From Candidatus Elulimicrobium sp. (GTDB taxonomy: Bacteria; Patescibacteriota; Minisyncoccia; Moranbacterales; UBA9337), in the NCBI GenBank assembly GCA_020722485.1, contig DYKS01000017.1, forward strand, positions 4,517 to 13,655: DNA of 9,139 nucleotides, given 5' to 3'. A program made the translations under genes and the position numbers. Each line of letters begins with the position of its first letter. Position 1 is the stretch's first letter. The notes below the pieces were generated by a model, which did not search any database, was not told the origin of the DNA, and saw only the letters and a list, made by a program, of their open reading frames with translations. This document shows, piece after piece, positions 1 to 7,209 of the stretch.

Positions 1-169
1 TACCAACAAAAACCTCAAAGAAATCGACAATAGAAAAAGATGAATGCAACATTGAGATCCTCCTTTTTAGAAAGAAAAATAAAATCAAAAGCAAAAACAG
101 CAATAAACATATCACCACATATGCCCATCCCTCTGAAAAAATTTTCTCCCATTCCGGCATAGCCACCAT
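1..169 (-). CDS. Second reading frame of the small membrane protein (partial, runs off the left edge)
   Basis: I do not recognise this protein. This minus-strand frame is open through position 2 and is offset by -1 from the short frame at 178-288. It reads MVAMPEWEKIFSEGWA, then a very hydrophobic helix (VVICLLLFLLLILFFFL), then KRR and ISMLHSS. If it is read as a continuation through the T8 run (180-187), the product is a two-helix membrane hairpin: basic N-terminus, helix 1, acidic outer loop, helix 2, KRR. This agrees with the positive-inside rule for both helices. The start given is the first ATG of the frame (169); it has no ribosome binding site, so independent initiation there looks weak. 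A second possible start at 52 has a near-perfect ribosome binding site. Protein-coding character is supported by topology and openness only; function unknown. Confidence 0.5.
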   Translation of the reverse strand, partial: MVAMPEWEKIFSEGWAYVVICLLLFLLLILFFFLKRRISMLHSSFSIVDFFEVFVG

Positions 170-177
170 TGCAATAT

Positions 178-288
178 CTAAAAAAAATCCATTGATAAAA
201 AATATGCCAAACAAACGATTAGTCCAATGAATCCAACAACCAACCAGCACCTCCAATTAGCTTTAAAAAAACAATCTACTTTTTTCAT
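178..288 (-). CDS. Small membrane protein, first frame (36 aa), ends at a slippery T8 run
   Basis: The frame starts at ATG 288, 24 nt after the ileS stop, and is probably in the same transcript. It encodes 36 residues: a basic start (MKKVDCFFKANWR) and one hydrophobic helix from about residue 15 to 33 (WLVVGFIGLIVCLAYFL). It ends GAT TTT TTT TAG, so the heptamer T TTT TTT lies in frame directly before the stop. Slipping back one base there joins it to the open frame that runs to position 1 and adds a second helix. It carries AAAGGAG at 299-305, 10 nt before the ATG, unlike the neighbouring genes. I see three explanations: a true 36-residue protein, programmed -1 frameshifting, or a one-base error or mutation in the homopolymer. 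No family recognised. Confidence 0.55.
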   Translation of the reverse strand: MKKVDCFFKANWRCWLVVGFIGLIVCLAYFLSMDFF

Positions 289-298
289 TTTCAAAGAA

Positions 299-305
299 CT
301 CCTTT
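299..305 (-). promoter_or_regulatory. Strong Shine-Dalgarno site of the small membrane gene
   Basis: The minus strand reads AAAGGAG, with 10 nt before the ATG at 288. It lies wholly between the ileS stop and that ATG. It decides the start of the small gene and stands out because none of the recognised genes in the window has such a site. Confidence 0.65.
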
Positions 306-312
306 CTTTTTT

Positions 313-3300
313 CTATTTTTTAATTCTTTTTATCCAAATTTTTACTTTTTCTTTATCAATTTCAAATTCTTTTTCCAAATCGTAATCCGAATTATCAGAA
401 GATAAACGCGAGCTAATAGAATCCGCCAAAGTTTCTTTAGCAATCTGATTGCCAAATTTTTCCCAAACATCAGAAACCCCATCAAACCAGATTTTAATTT
501 TATTGTCAACTTCGTAACCGGCTTTTTTCCTCATTTCCTGAATAAACCGAATAATTTCTCGCGCTTGACCTTCAAGTTTCAATTCTTCGCTAATTTCAAT
601 TTCTAATCCAATCTTGCCATCTTCACTAACAACAATTTTTCTTTCAATGCCTTCAATTCCTTCCGCAAATTCAATCTTTTTCACATTCACTTCTTCCTTG
701 ATAATATCAATAAATTCTTTTTGTAATTTATCATTTGAAATTTCTAACTTAAGCGCGGAGAGCGGTTGTCTTACTTTTATCCTTGCTCGGGCGCGCAATT
801 GCAACCCTTCTGTAATAATTTCCCTAATTTTTCTCATTTGTTCATTTAATTTTTTATCGATCAATTTTTCTTCCGCTGCGGGAAAATTTTCCAAATGCAC
901 ACTTTTTATTTCATTGCTTATTGATTGTGAACGATAAACTAAATTGCCATAAATTTCCTCCGCCATAAACGGCATAAAGGGAGCTAATACTTTGGAAAAT
1001 TCTACCAACACATAATACAAAGTCGCGTAAGCTTCGTTTTTATCATCATCGTTTTCGCTTTTCCAAAATCTTTTGCGCGAACGGCGGATATACCAATTAG
1101 AAAGATTGTCCGTGAATTTTGGCAAAAGCCGCGCCGCTTTTTGTAATTCGTAATTTTCCATATGTTGATTAAATTCTTTAATTAATGTATGGAGTTCAGA
1201 AATAATCCAACGATCCAATAAAATTTTTGGTTTAATCTCAAATCGCAAATCATAAGCCTTAAATTTATCTATATTAGCGTAAAGAACAAAAAAAGAATAA
1301 GAATTCCATAACATTCTCATCATTCCTCGCGCTACTTCCGCCACTTCTTTTTCTGAAAAATTCAAATTCTCCGCCACTACTACCGGAGAAGACATCAGAT
1401 AATATCGCACTGCGTCCGCGCCGTATTTTTCAAACATTTCCATCGGATCGGGATAGTTTTTAAGACGCTTTGACATTTTTTTACCGTCTTCCGCCAGCAC
1501 GATTCCATTAACAATCACATTTTTAAAAGCTGGTTTTTCTTTGAGTGCGGTAGCGATAATGTGCAAATAATAAAACCAAGCGCGCGTTTGATCCACACCT
1601 TCGGCGATAAATTCTGCTGGAAAACTTTTTTCAAATTTTTCTTTATTTTCAAATGGGTAATGCGCTTGAGCGTAAGGCATAGAACCGCTGTCAAACCAAG
1701 TATCCAAAACATCCGGCACTCGCCTCATAGTTCCCCCGCATTTTTCACATTTAAAAGTTATTTCATCTACAATGTGTTTATGGAGATCATTTATTTTTTT
1801 TCCACTTAAACTTTCCAATTCTTCCACTGATCCAATAACTCTTTTTTCCGCGCACTTATCGCAAACCCAAATTGGAATCACGCTCGCCCAAAACCTTTGA
1901 CGAGAAATTGACCAATCGCGCGCTCCTTCTAACCATTTGCCAAATCTTCCCTTTTTTATATGTTCAGGCGACCAATTAATTTCCTTCGCTGTTTTCAATG
2001 CTTCGCTTTTTATTTTTTCCACCGCGACAAACCAAGAACTTGTCGCGTAATTGATAAGAGGAGTATCGCATCGCCAACAATGCGGATAAGAGTGTTCGAA
2101 TTTTTCTTTGGCAAATAATAAATTATTTTTCGCCAGATATTTTATAATTTCCACATCCGTAGCTTGTAAATTTCTTGCCGGTTTAACATTTAATCCGCCC
2201 ACAATTTCTATCGCTTTATCAATAACGCCATCCATTCCTACGTGCTGAATAAAAGGAAGTCTTTTTTCTTTGCCTAACTTCATATCGTCTTCTCCAAAAG
2301 CTGGAGCGATATGAACAACCCCAGTTCCTTCTTCGGCGGTTACGAAATCCGCCGAATAAATCATCCAACCCTTTTCTCTATTTTTTAAATTCTTATCTTT
2401 ATAATAATGTTCAAAAACGGGTTGGTATTTTTTTCCAACTAATTCTTCTCCTTTAAATTCTTCAATAATTTCATATTTATAATCTCTAAAAACTTCTTTC
2501 GCTCTATCTTTGGACACAATATATAATTCATCGGGTTCTAATTTTAAATTTTTTTCTGATTGACTGCCTAAAATTTTAAATTTACCATAAATAATTTTTT
2601 CGTTTACCGCTAGTGCCGCGTTGGCTATCAAAGTCCACGGCGTCGTCGTCCACGCCAAAACAAAAGTTTTTGGTTCATTAATCAATTTAAATTTAACCGT
2701 CGCCGACAAATCTTTCACATCTTTATATCCTTCCGCTACTTCCGATTGAGAAAGTGTAGTTTCGCAACGCGGACAAATATGCATAATGCGATAAGATTTG
2801 TAAACTAATCCCTTGTCATAAAGTTCTTTGAAAACCCACCATACGCTTTCCATATAATCGCGATTCATCGTTTGATAGGCGTTTTCCATATCTACCCATC
2901 GCCCCAATCGTCGAATAACCTTTTTCCACTCGTTCACATAATCGAGCACTTTGCTCCGACATAATTCATTAAATTTATCCACGCCAATTTTTTCAATATC
3001 TTTTTTCGCCTGCGATCCCATCTCTTTTTCCACTATGTTTTCAATAGGCAAACCATGACAATCCCAACCCCACCGACGCTCTACATAATACCCACGCATT
3101 GTCCAATAGCGTGGCACCACATCTTTCATTACACTACTGACGATATGCCCATAATGAGGCGTGCCAGTCGCGAAAGGCGGACCGTCATAAAAATTATAAA
3201 CCGGAGAATCGGCGCGATTCTCTATAGATTTTTCAAATATTTTATTTTCCTCCCAAAACTTCAAAACTTCTTTTTCTTTATCGGAAAAATTTTGTTTCGG

Positions 3301-3321
3301 ATCAACTTTTTTGAATGCCAT
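313..3321 (-). CDS. ileS: Isoleucyl-tRNA synthetase, type 2 (eukaryote-like)
   Basis: Cytoplasmic class Ia enzyme that charges tRNA-Ile with isoleucine and hydrolyses mischarged valine. At 1002 residues it is near the length of type 2 IleRS. Visible motifs: HIGH motif as PFATGTPHYGH (residues 49-59), editing domain with the Thr-rich AWTTTPWT (223-230) and GTGVVHIAPAFGEDD (332-346, ending in the expected catalytic Asp), SISRQRFWAS (471-480), DTWFDSGS (540-547), and KMSKR followed by LKNYPDP (615-626). The KMSKR-KNYPDP form marks the eukaryote-like type; type 1 enzymes have KMSKS. CxxC pairs occur at 183/186, 415/418, 487/490 and 525/528, likely metal sites. The ATG at 3321 gives the expected MAFKKVDPKQNF start; no Shine-Dalgarno is seen. 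The stop is TAG. A candidate promoter lies at 3376-3403. The small membrane gene follows 24 nt later. Confidence 0.98.
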   Translation of the reverse strand: MAFKKVDPKQNFSDKEKEVLKFWEENKIFEKSIENRADSPVYNFYDGPPFATGTPHYGHIVSSVMKDVVPRYWTMRGYYVERRWGWDCHGLPIENIVEKEMGSQAKKDIEKIGVDKFNELCRSKVLDYVNEWKKVIRRLGRWVDMENAYQTMNRDYMESVWWVFKELYDKGLVYKSYRIMHICPRCETTLSQSEVAEGYKDVKDLSATVKFKLINEPKTFVLAWTTTPWTLIANAALAVNEKIIYGKFKILGSQSEKNLKLEPDELYIVSKDRAKEVFRDYKYEIIEEFKGEELVGKKYQPVFEHYYKDKNLKNREKGWMIYSADFVTAEEGTGVVHIAPAFGEDDMKLGKEKRLPFIQHVGMDGVIDKAIEIVGGLNVKPARNLQATDVEIIKYLAKNNLLFAKEKFEHSYPHCWRCDTPLINYATSSWFVAVEKIKSEALKTAKEINWSPEHIKKGRFGKWLEGARDWSISRQRFWASVIPIWVCDKCAEKRVIGSVEELESLSGKKINDLHKHIVDEITFKCEKCGGTMRRVPDVLDTWFDSGSMPYAQAHYPFENKEKFEKSFPAEFIAEGVDQTRAWFYYLHIIATALKEKPAFKNVIVNGIVLAEDGKKMSKRLKNYPDPMEMFEKYGADAVRYYLMSSPVVVAENLNFSEKEVAEVARGMMRMLWNSYSFFVLYANIDKFKAYDLRFEIKPKILLDRWIISELHTLIKEFNQHMENYELQKAARLLPKFTDNLSNWYIRRSRKRFWKSENDDDKNEAYATLYYVLVEFSKVLAPFMPFMAEEIYGNLVYRSQSISNEIKSVHLENFPAAEEKLIDKKLNEQMRKIREIITEGLQLRARARIKVRQPLSALKLEISNDKLQKEFIDIIKEEVNVKKIEFAEGIEGIERKIVVSEDGKIGLEIEISEELKLEGQAREIIRFIQEMRKKAGYEVDNKIKIWFDGVSDVWEKFGNQIAKETLADSISSRLSSDNSDYDLEKEFEIDKEKVKIWIKRIKK

Positions 3322-3510
3322 ACAAGATCAAGATTATAAAAAATTATATAAAAATATAAAACCGCAAAAAATTAAATTATATCAATAATTATTTACTTGT
3401 TAAAAAATTTAAAAAAATTGACTCAAATGTTCCATAATTTATCTTTTTATAAATAACTTTATATTATTTTCTATTCTCAATCTAAAATTACTAATGTATT
3501 TCGCGCAAAC
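3322..3510. other. A+T-rich spacer between the glycosyltransferase gene and ileS
   Basis: This 189-nt spacer is almost entirely A and T and holds no gene. Apart from the candidate ileS promoter, I see no strong hairpin, T-box core motif or terminator hairpin with a T-run on the minus strand. Transcription from argS may therefore read through into ileS. Confidence 0.6.
3376..3403 (-). promoter_or_regulatory. Candidate sigma70-type promoter for ileS
   Basis: On the minus strand, TTAACA (3398-3403) is followed after 16 nt by a perfect TATAAT (3376-3381). Transcription would start near 3369, giving a leader of about 48 nt before the ileS ATG. The surroundings are extremely A+T-rich, so a chance match is possible. 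Confidence 0.45.
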
Positions 3511-4686
3511 TTATTTTTCAAAACTTTTATAAACTTCCAACGTTTCCCGCGCGCATTTCTCCCAACTAAAATTTTTCGCCCTTTCCAAACCCTTGCGACG
3601 ATATTCTTCGCGCAAGTTTTCGTCTTGAGAAAATTTTAAAAAAGTTTCCGCAATATTTTTCGTATCCAGTGGATTGATAAAATAAGCGGCTTCTCCGGCA
3701 ATTTCCGGAAGCGAAGAAACATTGGAAACAATCGCCGGGGTTCCAGAAGCAAACGCTTCTAAAACAGTAACGCCGAACCCTTCATAAAGCGACGGCATCA
3801 CAAAAAATTCAGCATTTTTAAAAAGAGGCTTCAAATCATCACCGATAATATAACCGGTAAAGACAACGTCTTTGACAAGCCCTAAATCACTGGCAATTTG
3901 TTTGTATTCCTCCGCCAGCCATCCTCTTTTACCCGCCAACACCAATTGATAATCAAATTTCCCAGATTGCGTAGAGGTTTTGGAATATTGTTTTTTAAAT
4001 TCGGCGAAAGATTGCAATAGACGCGTAATATTTTTACTTGGCTCCAAAGTTCCCAAGAAAAGAATATATTTTTTACTAATCCCCATTTTCTTCAAAACAT
4101 TGCTACTTTCGAATTCTTCTTTGGTTTCAAAAAACCGCTCGTCCAGTCCGTTATAAATAACTTTTATTTTTTCTTCGCCGCCGCCAAAAATTTCAATTAA
4201 ATCTTTCTTTACTGTTTCCGAGACAGCGATGATTTTATCAACTTTTCTAAACATTAAACTATAATTCGTTTTCTCTTTCGCTTTTTTTATTTTCGAAAAA
4301 CATTCTGGAATTTTATAAATCGATAAATCATTAAAAGTCATCACCGTTTTACCGCGATACACGGAAGGAATACGACTTAATGGAGAAGTAGAATGCAAGA
4401 TATCCAATTTTTCTTTTTGTAAAGTAGCCAAACCTAAAATTTCATTGTAAATTCCAGGCAAATATTTTCCGTAATCAGAGAAAGGATAAAATCGGATTAT
4501 ACTGTTGGGACGAATAAATTTACGCGCGTCTTTTTCTCTAACCCGAAAATCAAAAAACAAAACGTATTGATTTTTCTGATCGTAATCCAGCAAATGTCTT
4601 ATCAATTGATAAGTATAATGACCGACACCGATAGCGTCTCCTTTTTCTGGATTTAAAATTGTTCGCGCGTCAATTCCTATTTTCAT
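3511..4686 (-). CDS. Glycosyltransferase family 4 protein (GT-B fold)
   Basis: Retaining sugar transferase of the GT4 type, likely transferring a hexose from a nucleotide sugar to a cell-surface glycan or lipid; donor and acceptor cannot be read from the sequence. The 391-residue protein starts MKIGIDARTIL, with a glycine-containing N-terminal loop GVGHY (20-24). The C-terminal half carries ILFLGTLEPSKNI (208-220), LVLAGKRGW (248-256) and the family E-x7-E signature in SLYEGFGVTVLEAFASGTP (E302 and E310), then LPEIAGEAAYFINPLD. There is no signal peptide or membrane helix, so it is probably cytoplasmic. I chose ATG 4686; a TTG three codons upstream (4695) is possible but gives an atypical N-terminus. 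It starts 24 nt after the argS stop, so it is probably cotranscribed with argS although functionally unrelated. Confidence 0.93.
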   Translation of the reverse strand: MKIGIDARTILNPEKGDAIGVGHYTYQLIRHLLDYDQKNQYVLFFDFRVREKDARKFIRPNSIIRFYPFSDYGKYLPGIYNEILGLATLQKEKLDILHSTSPLSRIPSVYRGKTVMTFNDLSIYKIPECFSKIKKAKEKTNYSLMFRKVDKIIAVSETVKKDLIEIFGGGEEKIKVIYNGLDERFFETKEEFESSNVLKKMGISKKYILFLGTLEPSKNITRLLQSFAEFKKQYSKTSTQSGKFDYQLVLAGKRGWLAEEYKQIASDLGLVKDVVFTGYIIGDDLKPLFKNAEFFVMPSLYEGFGVTVLEAFASGTPAIVSNVSSLPEIAGEAAYFINPLDTKNIAETFLKFSQDENLREEYRRKGLERAKNFSWEKCARETLEVYKSFEK

Positions 4687-4710
4687 ATAAATCAATAATT
4701 AAGCAATTAA

Positions 4711-6402
4711 TTACATTTTTTTCGGCGCTTCCACTCCCATTAATTTCAAAACTTCTTCCAATACTATTTTAACAGCATTAACTAGGTTTAGTCTAGCCGC
4801 GCTCAATTCCGAATTTTCTTCATTAAGCACTCGACAAGAAGCATAAAAAGAGTGAAATTTATCCGCCAATTTTATGGCATATTGCGGCAACCGATGCGCT
4901 TCATAACTTTCGGAGATTTCTTCAACTAGTTCCGGAAACTTATTTAATTCCTTAATTAAACTCAGTTCCTTAGGATGAATAAGCAAATCAAGTTTTAAAT
5001 CTGAAATTTTTGATTGAGAATTTATTTGAATTCCAGAATTTTTTATTTGGGATTTTACAAGAATGCTATTTATTCTAGCGTGCGCGTATTGAACATAATA
5101 CACCGGATTTTTTTCGGATCGCTCTTTGGCTAAATTAATATCAAAATTGATATGAGTATTCGGAGAATAAGAAAGAAAGATAAACCGCACCGCGTCTTTG
5201 CCTACTTCATTCAATAAGTCATCTAACGCAAAATAAGTGCCCGCTCTTTTAGACATTTTAACTTCCCGTCCGTCTTTGATTATCCGCACAAACTGATTAA
5301 GAATGATACCCAATTTATTAGATTGGCCTAAAATTTTTTCCACGAAATTTCTCACCACTTCCGCTTCTTTGTGATGATCAGCGCCTTGAATATTTATTAA
5401 CTTATCAAAACCTCGCTCCAACTTATTTTTATGATAAGCCAAATCAGTGGCAATATAAGTTTTTTCTCCGTCTTTTTTGACCAATACTCGATCTTTATCG
5501 TCGCCAAAACGACTTGACTCATACCACAACGCTCCGCGTTCTTCGTATGTAAATTTTTTTTCTTTTAAAAAACGAATAATTTCATCCACTTTGTTTTGAT
5601 TATGTAATTCTTTTTTTTCCGAAAACCATCGATCAAAATTAACGCCTAATTTTTCACAAGTCGGTTGGATTAAATTTTTCAAAACTTTTTCCGCCGCTTT
5701 CTCGCCCACCGCCCGCGCGCCCTCGTTGGTTATTTTTTCAAAATCAAAATCAATCGCCAATTCATCAATATATTCTCCGCGATACTGCGCTTTTTTATCT
5801 TTTAAAATTGAGTGCCCCAACGCTTCAATTTGACCACCATAATCATTTACATAAAATTCTCTTTCCGCTTGCCAGCCAGCTTTTATCAAAACATTTGCTA
5901 ATGTATCTCCTAATGGACCGCCGCGTCCATTGCCTAAGTGAATCGGACCGGTCGGATTAGCGGAAATAAACTCTAACAAAACTTTCTTTCCTTTTCCTAT
6001 TTCACTATTTCCAAATTTTTCTTTTTGTTCATTTATAACCGCAACTAAATTTTGCCAATAATCATTGGATAAGTAAAAATTAATATATCCCGGTTTCACT
6101 GCCTCAATTTTTTCAAAAACTTTTTTCTTTTCTCCTTTTTTATTTTCAAAAAAAAACATTGAAGACAGCTTTTTATCAGCGATATAAAAATTCAATAACG
6201 CGACAATTTTTTCCGCTATTTTCATTGGATTTTTCCCAATTTTTCCAGCCGATATCATCGCAACATTAGAAGAATAATCTCCGAATTTTTCATTTTTAGC
6301 ATAGTCCACCACAACATCAGACATCTTAAAATCTTCCCACTTTTCTTTTTCTTGAAGCTCGTTTACCGCTTTTTGAATAATTTTTTTGATTTTTTCTTTC
6401 AT
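4711..6402 (-). CDS. argS: Arginyl-tRNA synthetase
   Basis: Cytoplasmic class Ia enzyme that charges tRNA-Arg. At 563 residues it has the usual family length. Order of parts: N-terminal tRNA D-loop-binding domain (about 1-115), catalytic core with EFISANPTGPIHLGNGRGG (HIGH equivalent HLGN at 155-158), YVNDYGGQIEALG (184-196), the IATDLAYHKNKLERG region (317-331), GADHH (340-344) and VKMSKRAGT (381-389), then the DALR anticodon-binding domain beginning around NPVYYVQYAHARI (432-444) and ending with the typical LMGVEAPKKM. Many ArgRS enzymes have a degenerate KMSKS loop; here KMSKR is intact. The start is ATG 6402, with no Shine-Dalgarno. A strong candidate promoter at 6633-6662 predicts a leader of about 225 nt. 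The glycosyltransferase gene follows 24 nt downstream. Confidence 0.98.
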   Translation of the reverse strand: MKEKIKKIIQKAVNELQEKEKWEDFKMSDVVVDYAKNEKFGDYSSNVAMISAGKIGKNPMKIAEKIVALLNFYIADKKLSSMFFFENKKGEKKKVFEKIEAVKPGYINFYLSNDYWQNLVAVINEQKEKFGNSEIGKGKKVLLEFISANPTGPIHLGNGRGGPLGDTLANVLIKAGWQAEREFYVNDYGGQIEALGHSILKDKKAQYRGEYIDELAIDFDFEKITNEGARAVGEKAAEKVLKNLIQPTCEKLGVNFDRWFSEKKELHNQNKVDEIIRFLKEKKFTYEERGALWYESSRFGDDKDRVLVKKDGEKTYIATDLAYHKNKLERGFDKLINIQGADHHKEAEVVRNFVEKILGQSNKLGIILNQFVRIIKDGREVKMSKRAGTYFALDDLLNEVGKDAVRFIFLSYSPNTHINFDINLAKERSEKNPVYYVQYAHARINSILVKSQIKNSGIQINSQSKISDLKLDLLIHPKELSLIKELNKFPELVEEISESYEAHRLPQYAIKLADKFHSFYASCRVLNEENSELSAARLNLVNAVKIVLEEVLKLMGVEAPKKM

Positions 6403-6465
6403 TGTTTAAGTGTTAGATTCCACCGCGTTATTTACAATTCTGAATTCTGTAAGATAAGAATAATT

Positions 6466-6492
6466 AATTAATTTCTCTATAGAAATTTAATT
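6466..6492. repeat. Inverted repeat in the argS leader
   Basis: AATTAATTTCT (6466-6476) pairs with AGAAATTTAATT (6481-6492) around the loop CTAT, with one extra A in the right arm. It touches a perfect minus-strand TTGACA (6492-6497); 17-20 nt beyond that box there is only a weak -10 match. It could be an RNA hairpin or an operator; the arms are A+T-rich, so significance is uncertain. Confidence 0.35.
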
Positions 6493-6501
6493 GTCAATTC
6501 C

Positions 6502-6537
6502 TTTGTGAGGTTTTACATTATTTTAGTAATTCACAAA
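6502..6537. repeat. Inverted repeat TTTGTGA / TCACAAA in the argS leader
   Basis: TTTGTGA (6502-6508) is the exact reverse complement of TCACAAA (6531-6537). Inside it TTAC (6513-6516) and GTAA (6526-6529) can also pair. The gap of 22 nt is too wide for a CRP/FNR-type site, so an RNA hairpin in the argS leader is the better reading. Confidence 0.4.
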
Positions 6538-6632
6538 TCTGATTAATTCAATTTTTCTGTGATTTCTGTTTTTAAACTCTGTCTGGTTATGCTACATTTT
6601 TATTCTAGTTCTAATTTTCTTTCCGCTAATTT

Positions 6633-6662
6633 ATTATATCCCCAACATTTCTTTTTTGGCAA
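6633..6662 (-). promoter_or_regulatory. Sigma70-type promoter for argS
   Basis: On the minus strand, TTGCCA (6657-6662) and a perfect TATAAT (6633-6638) are 18 nt apart. Transcription would start near 6626, leaving a leader of about 225 nt before the argS ATG. Confidence 0.6.
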
Positions 6663-6679
6663 CTAAAAATTCTTTTCTC

Positions 6680-6708
6680 TTGATACTTCCTTTATGCCGT
6701 TTTATACT
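6680..6708 (+). promoter_or_regulatory. Sigma70-type promoter for smpB
   Basis: TTGATA (6680-6685) and TATACT (6703-6708) are separated by the optimal 17 nt. The predicted start near 6714-6716 leaves only about 10-12 nt before the smpB ATG, with no Shine-Dalgarno, so the message is nearly leaderless. This promoter may also drive ssrA and genes beyond. Confidence 0.7.
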
Positions 6709-6725
6709 GAAAATATATCCAAAGT

Positions 6726-7172
6726 ATGAATATTATCGCTATCAATAAAAGGGCGGGATTTGATTACGAACTCGGAGAAAAATTTGAGGCCGGTTTGGTT
6801 TTGTCCGGTCAGGAAGTTAAATCAGTCAAGACCGGACATTTAAGTTTAAAAGGCAGTTTCGTAACTATCAAAGGCAATGAATTTTATCTTACGAACGCTC
6901 ATATTCCTCCTTATCGTCACGCGGGAAAAATAAAAAACTACGATCCTTACCATTCTCGCAAACTTCTTCTCAAAAAATCCGAAATCAAATTTTTAACCGG
7001 TAAAGTTCGAGTTCAAGGCTTGACATTAGTGCCTATTCGGGTATATATTAAGAGACGCTATATTAAATTAGAATTCGCTTTGGGACGCGGAAAAAAGAAG
7101 TTTGACAAAAGAGAGCATTTAAAGAAGAAAGAGGCGCGCAGAAAAATAGAAAAAGCGATAAAAAATATTTAA
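6726..7172 (+). CDS. smpB: SsrA-binding protein SmpB
   Basis: Small basic RNA-binding protein that binds the tRNA-like end of tmRNA and carries it to ribosomes stalled on broken messages (trans-translation). The 148 residues match the family length. Visible signatures: INKRAGFDYEL near the start, AGLVLSGQEVKSVKTGHLSLKGSFV (split here as AGLVLSGQEVKS at 22-33 and the following GHLSLKGSFV), YDPYHSRKLLLKKSEI, VYIKRRYIKLEFALGRGKK, and a lysine/arginine-rich C-terminal tail that in the family enters the empty mRNA channel. The start is ATG 6726, close behind a good promoter and without a Shine-Dalgarno. The gene for its RNA partner, ssrA, begins 37 nt after the stop, so both are probably on one precursor transcript. 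Confidence 0.98.
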   Translation: MNIIAINKRAGFDYELGEKFEAGLVLSGQEVKSVKTGHLSLKGSFVTIKGNEFYLTNAHIPPYRHAGKIKNYDPYHSRKLLLKKSEIKFLTGKVRVQGLTLVPIRVYIKRRYIKLEFALGRGKKKFDKREHLKKKEARRKIEKAIKNI

Positions 7173-7179
7173 CATTCCT

Positions 7180-7209
7180 GCTCGCGGCACTCCATACAGC
7201 GACGCGAGC
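7180..7209 (+). repeat. 7-bp hairpin abutting the 5' end of tmRNA
   Basis: GCTCGCG (7180-7186) and CGCGAGC (7203-7209) form a perfect GC-rich stem with a 16-nt loop, between the smpB stop and the first tmRNA base (7210). No T-run follows, so it is not a typical intrinsic terminator. It may guide 5' processing of a shared smpB-ssrA transcript. Confidence 0.6.

Larger units (their letters stand above)
6403..6725. promoter_or_regulatory. Divergent argS / smpB control region
   Basis: This 323-nt spacer holds no convincing gene. The right end carries back-to-back promoters with their -35 boxes about 17 nt apart. The remaining roughly 225 nt would be transcribed as the argS leader and holds two inverted repeats (6466-6492 and 6502-6537) and a second perfect TTGACA on the minus strand at 6492-6497. 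Confidence 0.6.

Noticed and set aside
614..937. Plus-strand open frame of 107 codons opposite ileS
   Set aside because: It lies entirely antisense to well-conserved ileS sequence and gives a low-complexity Ser/Phe/Ile-rich product with no recognisable domain: a shadow of the real gene. The same holds for open frames at 1515-1712, 1561-1809, 3055-3339 and 7696-8034.
4687..4695. Upstream TTG start for the glycosyltransferase
   Set aside because: It adds only Met-Ile-Tyr before the family-typical MKIGIDARTIL start, and no ribosome binding site favours it.
6416..6427. T-box-like fragment CGCGGTGGAATC on the minus strand before argS
   Set aside because: It only partly resembles the GGUGGNACCGCG core, and I find no specifier stem, antiterminator partner or terminator nearby.
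6502..6537. CRP/FNR-type operator TGTGA...TCACA
   Set aside because: The half-sites are 22 nt apart between arms, far from the 6-nt spacing such regulators need.
6480..6620. ATG-stop pairs (ATG TAA, ATG TAG) in the argS leader
   Set aside because: Start codons followed at once by TAA or TAG are expected by chance in such A+T-rich DNA; no real leader peptide is visible.
7102..7130. TTGACA inside smpB as a private ssrA promoter
   Set aside because: The position 17 nt downstream reads AAGAAA, which does not resemble a -10 box.
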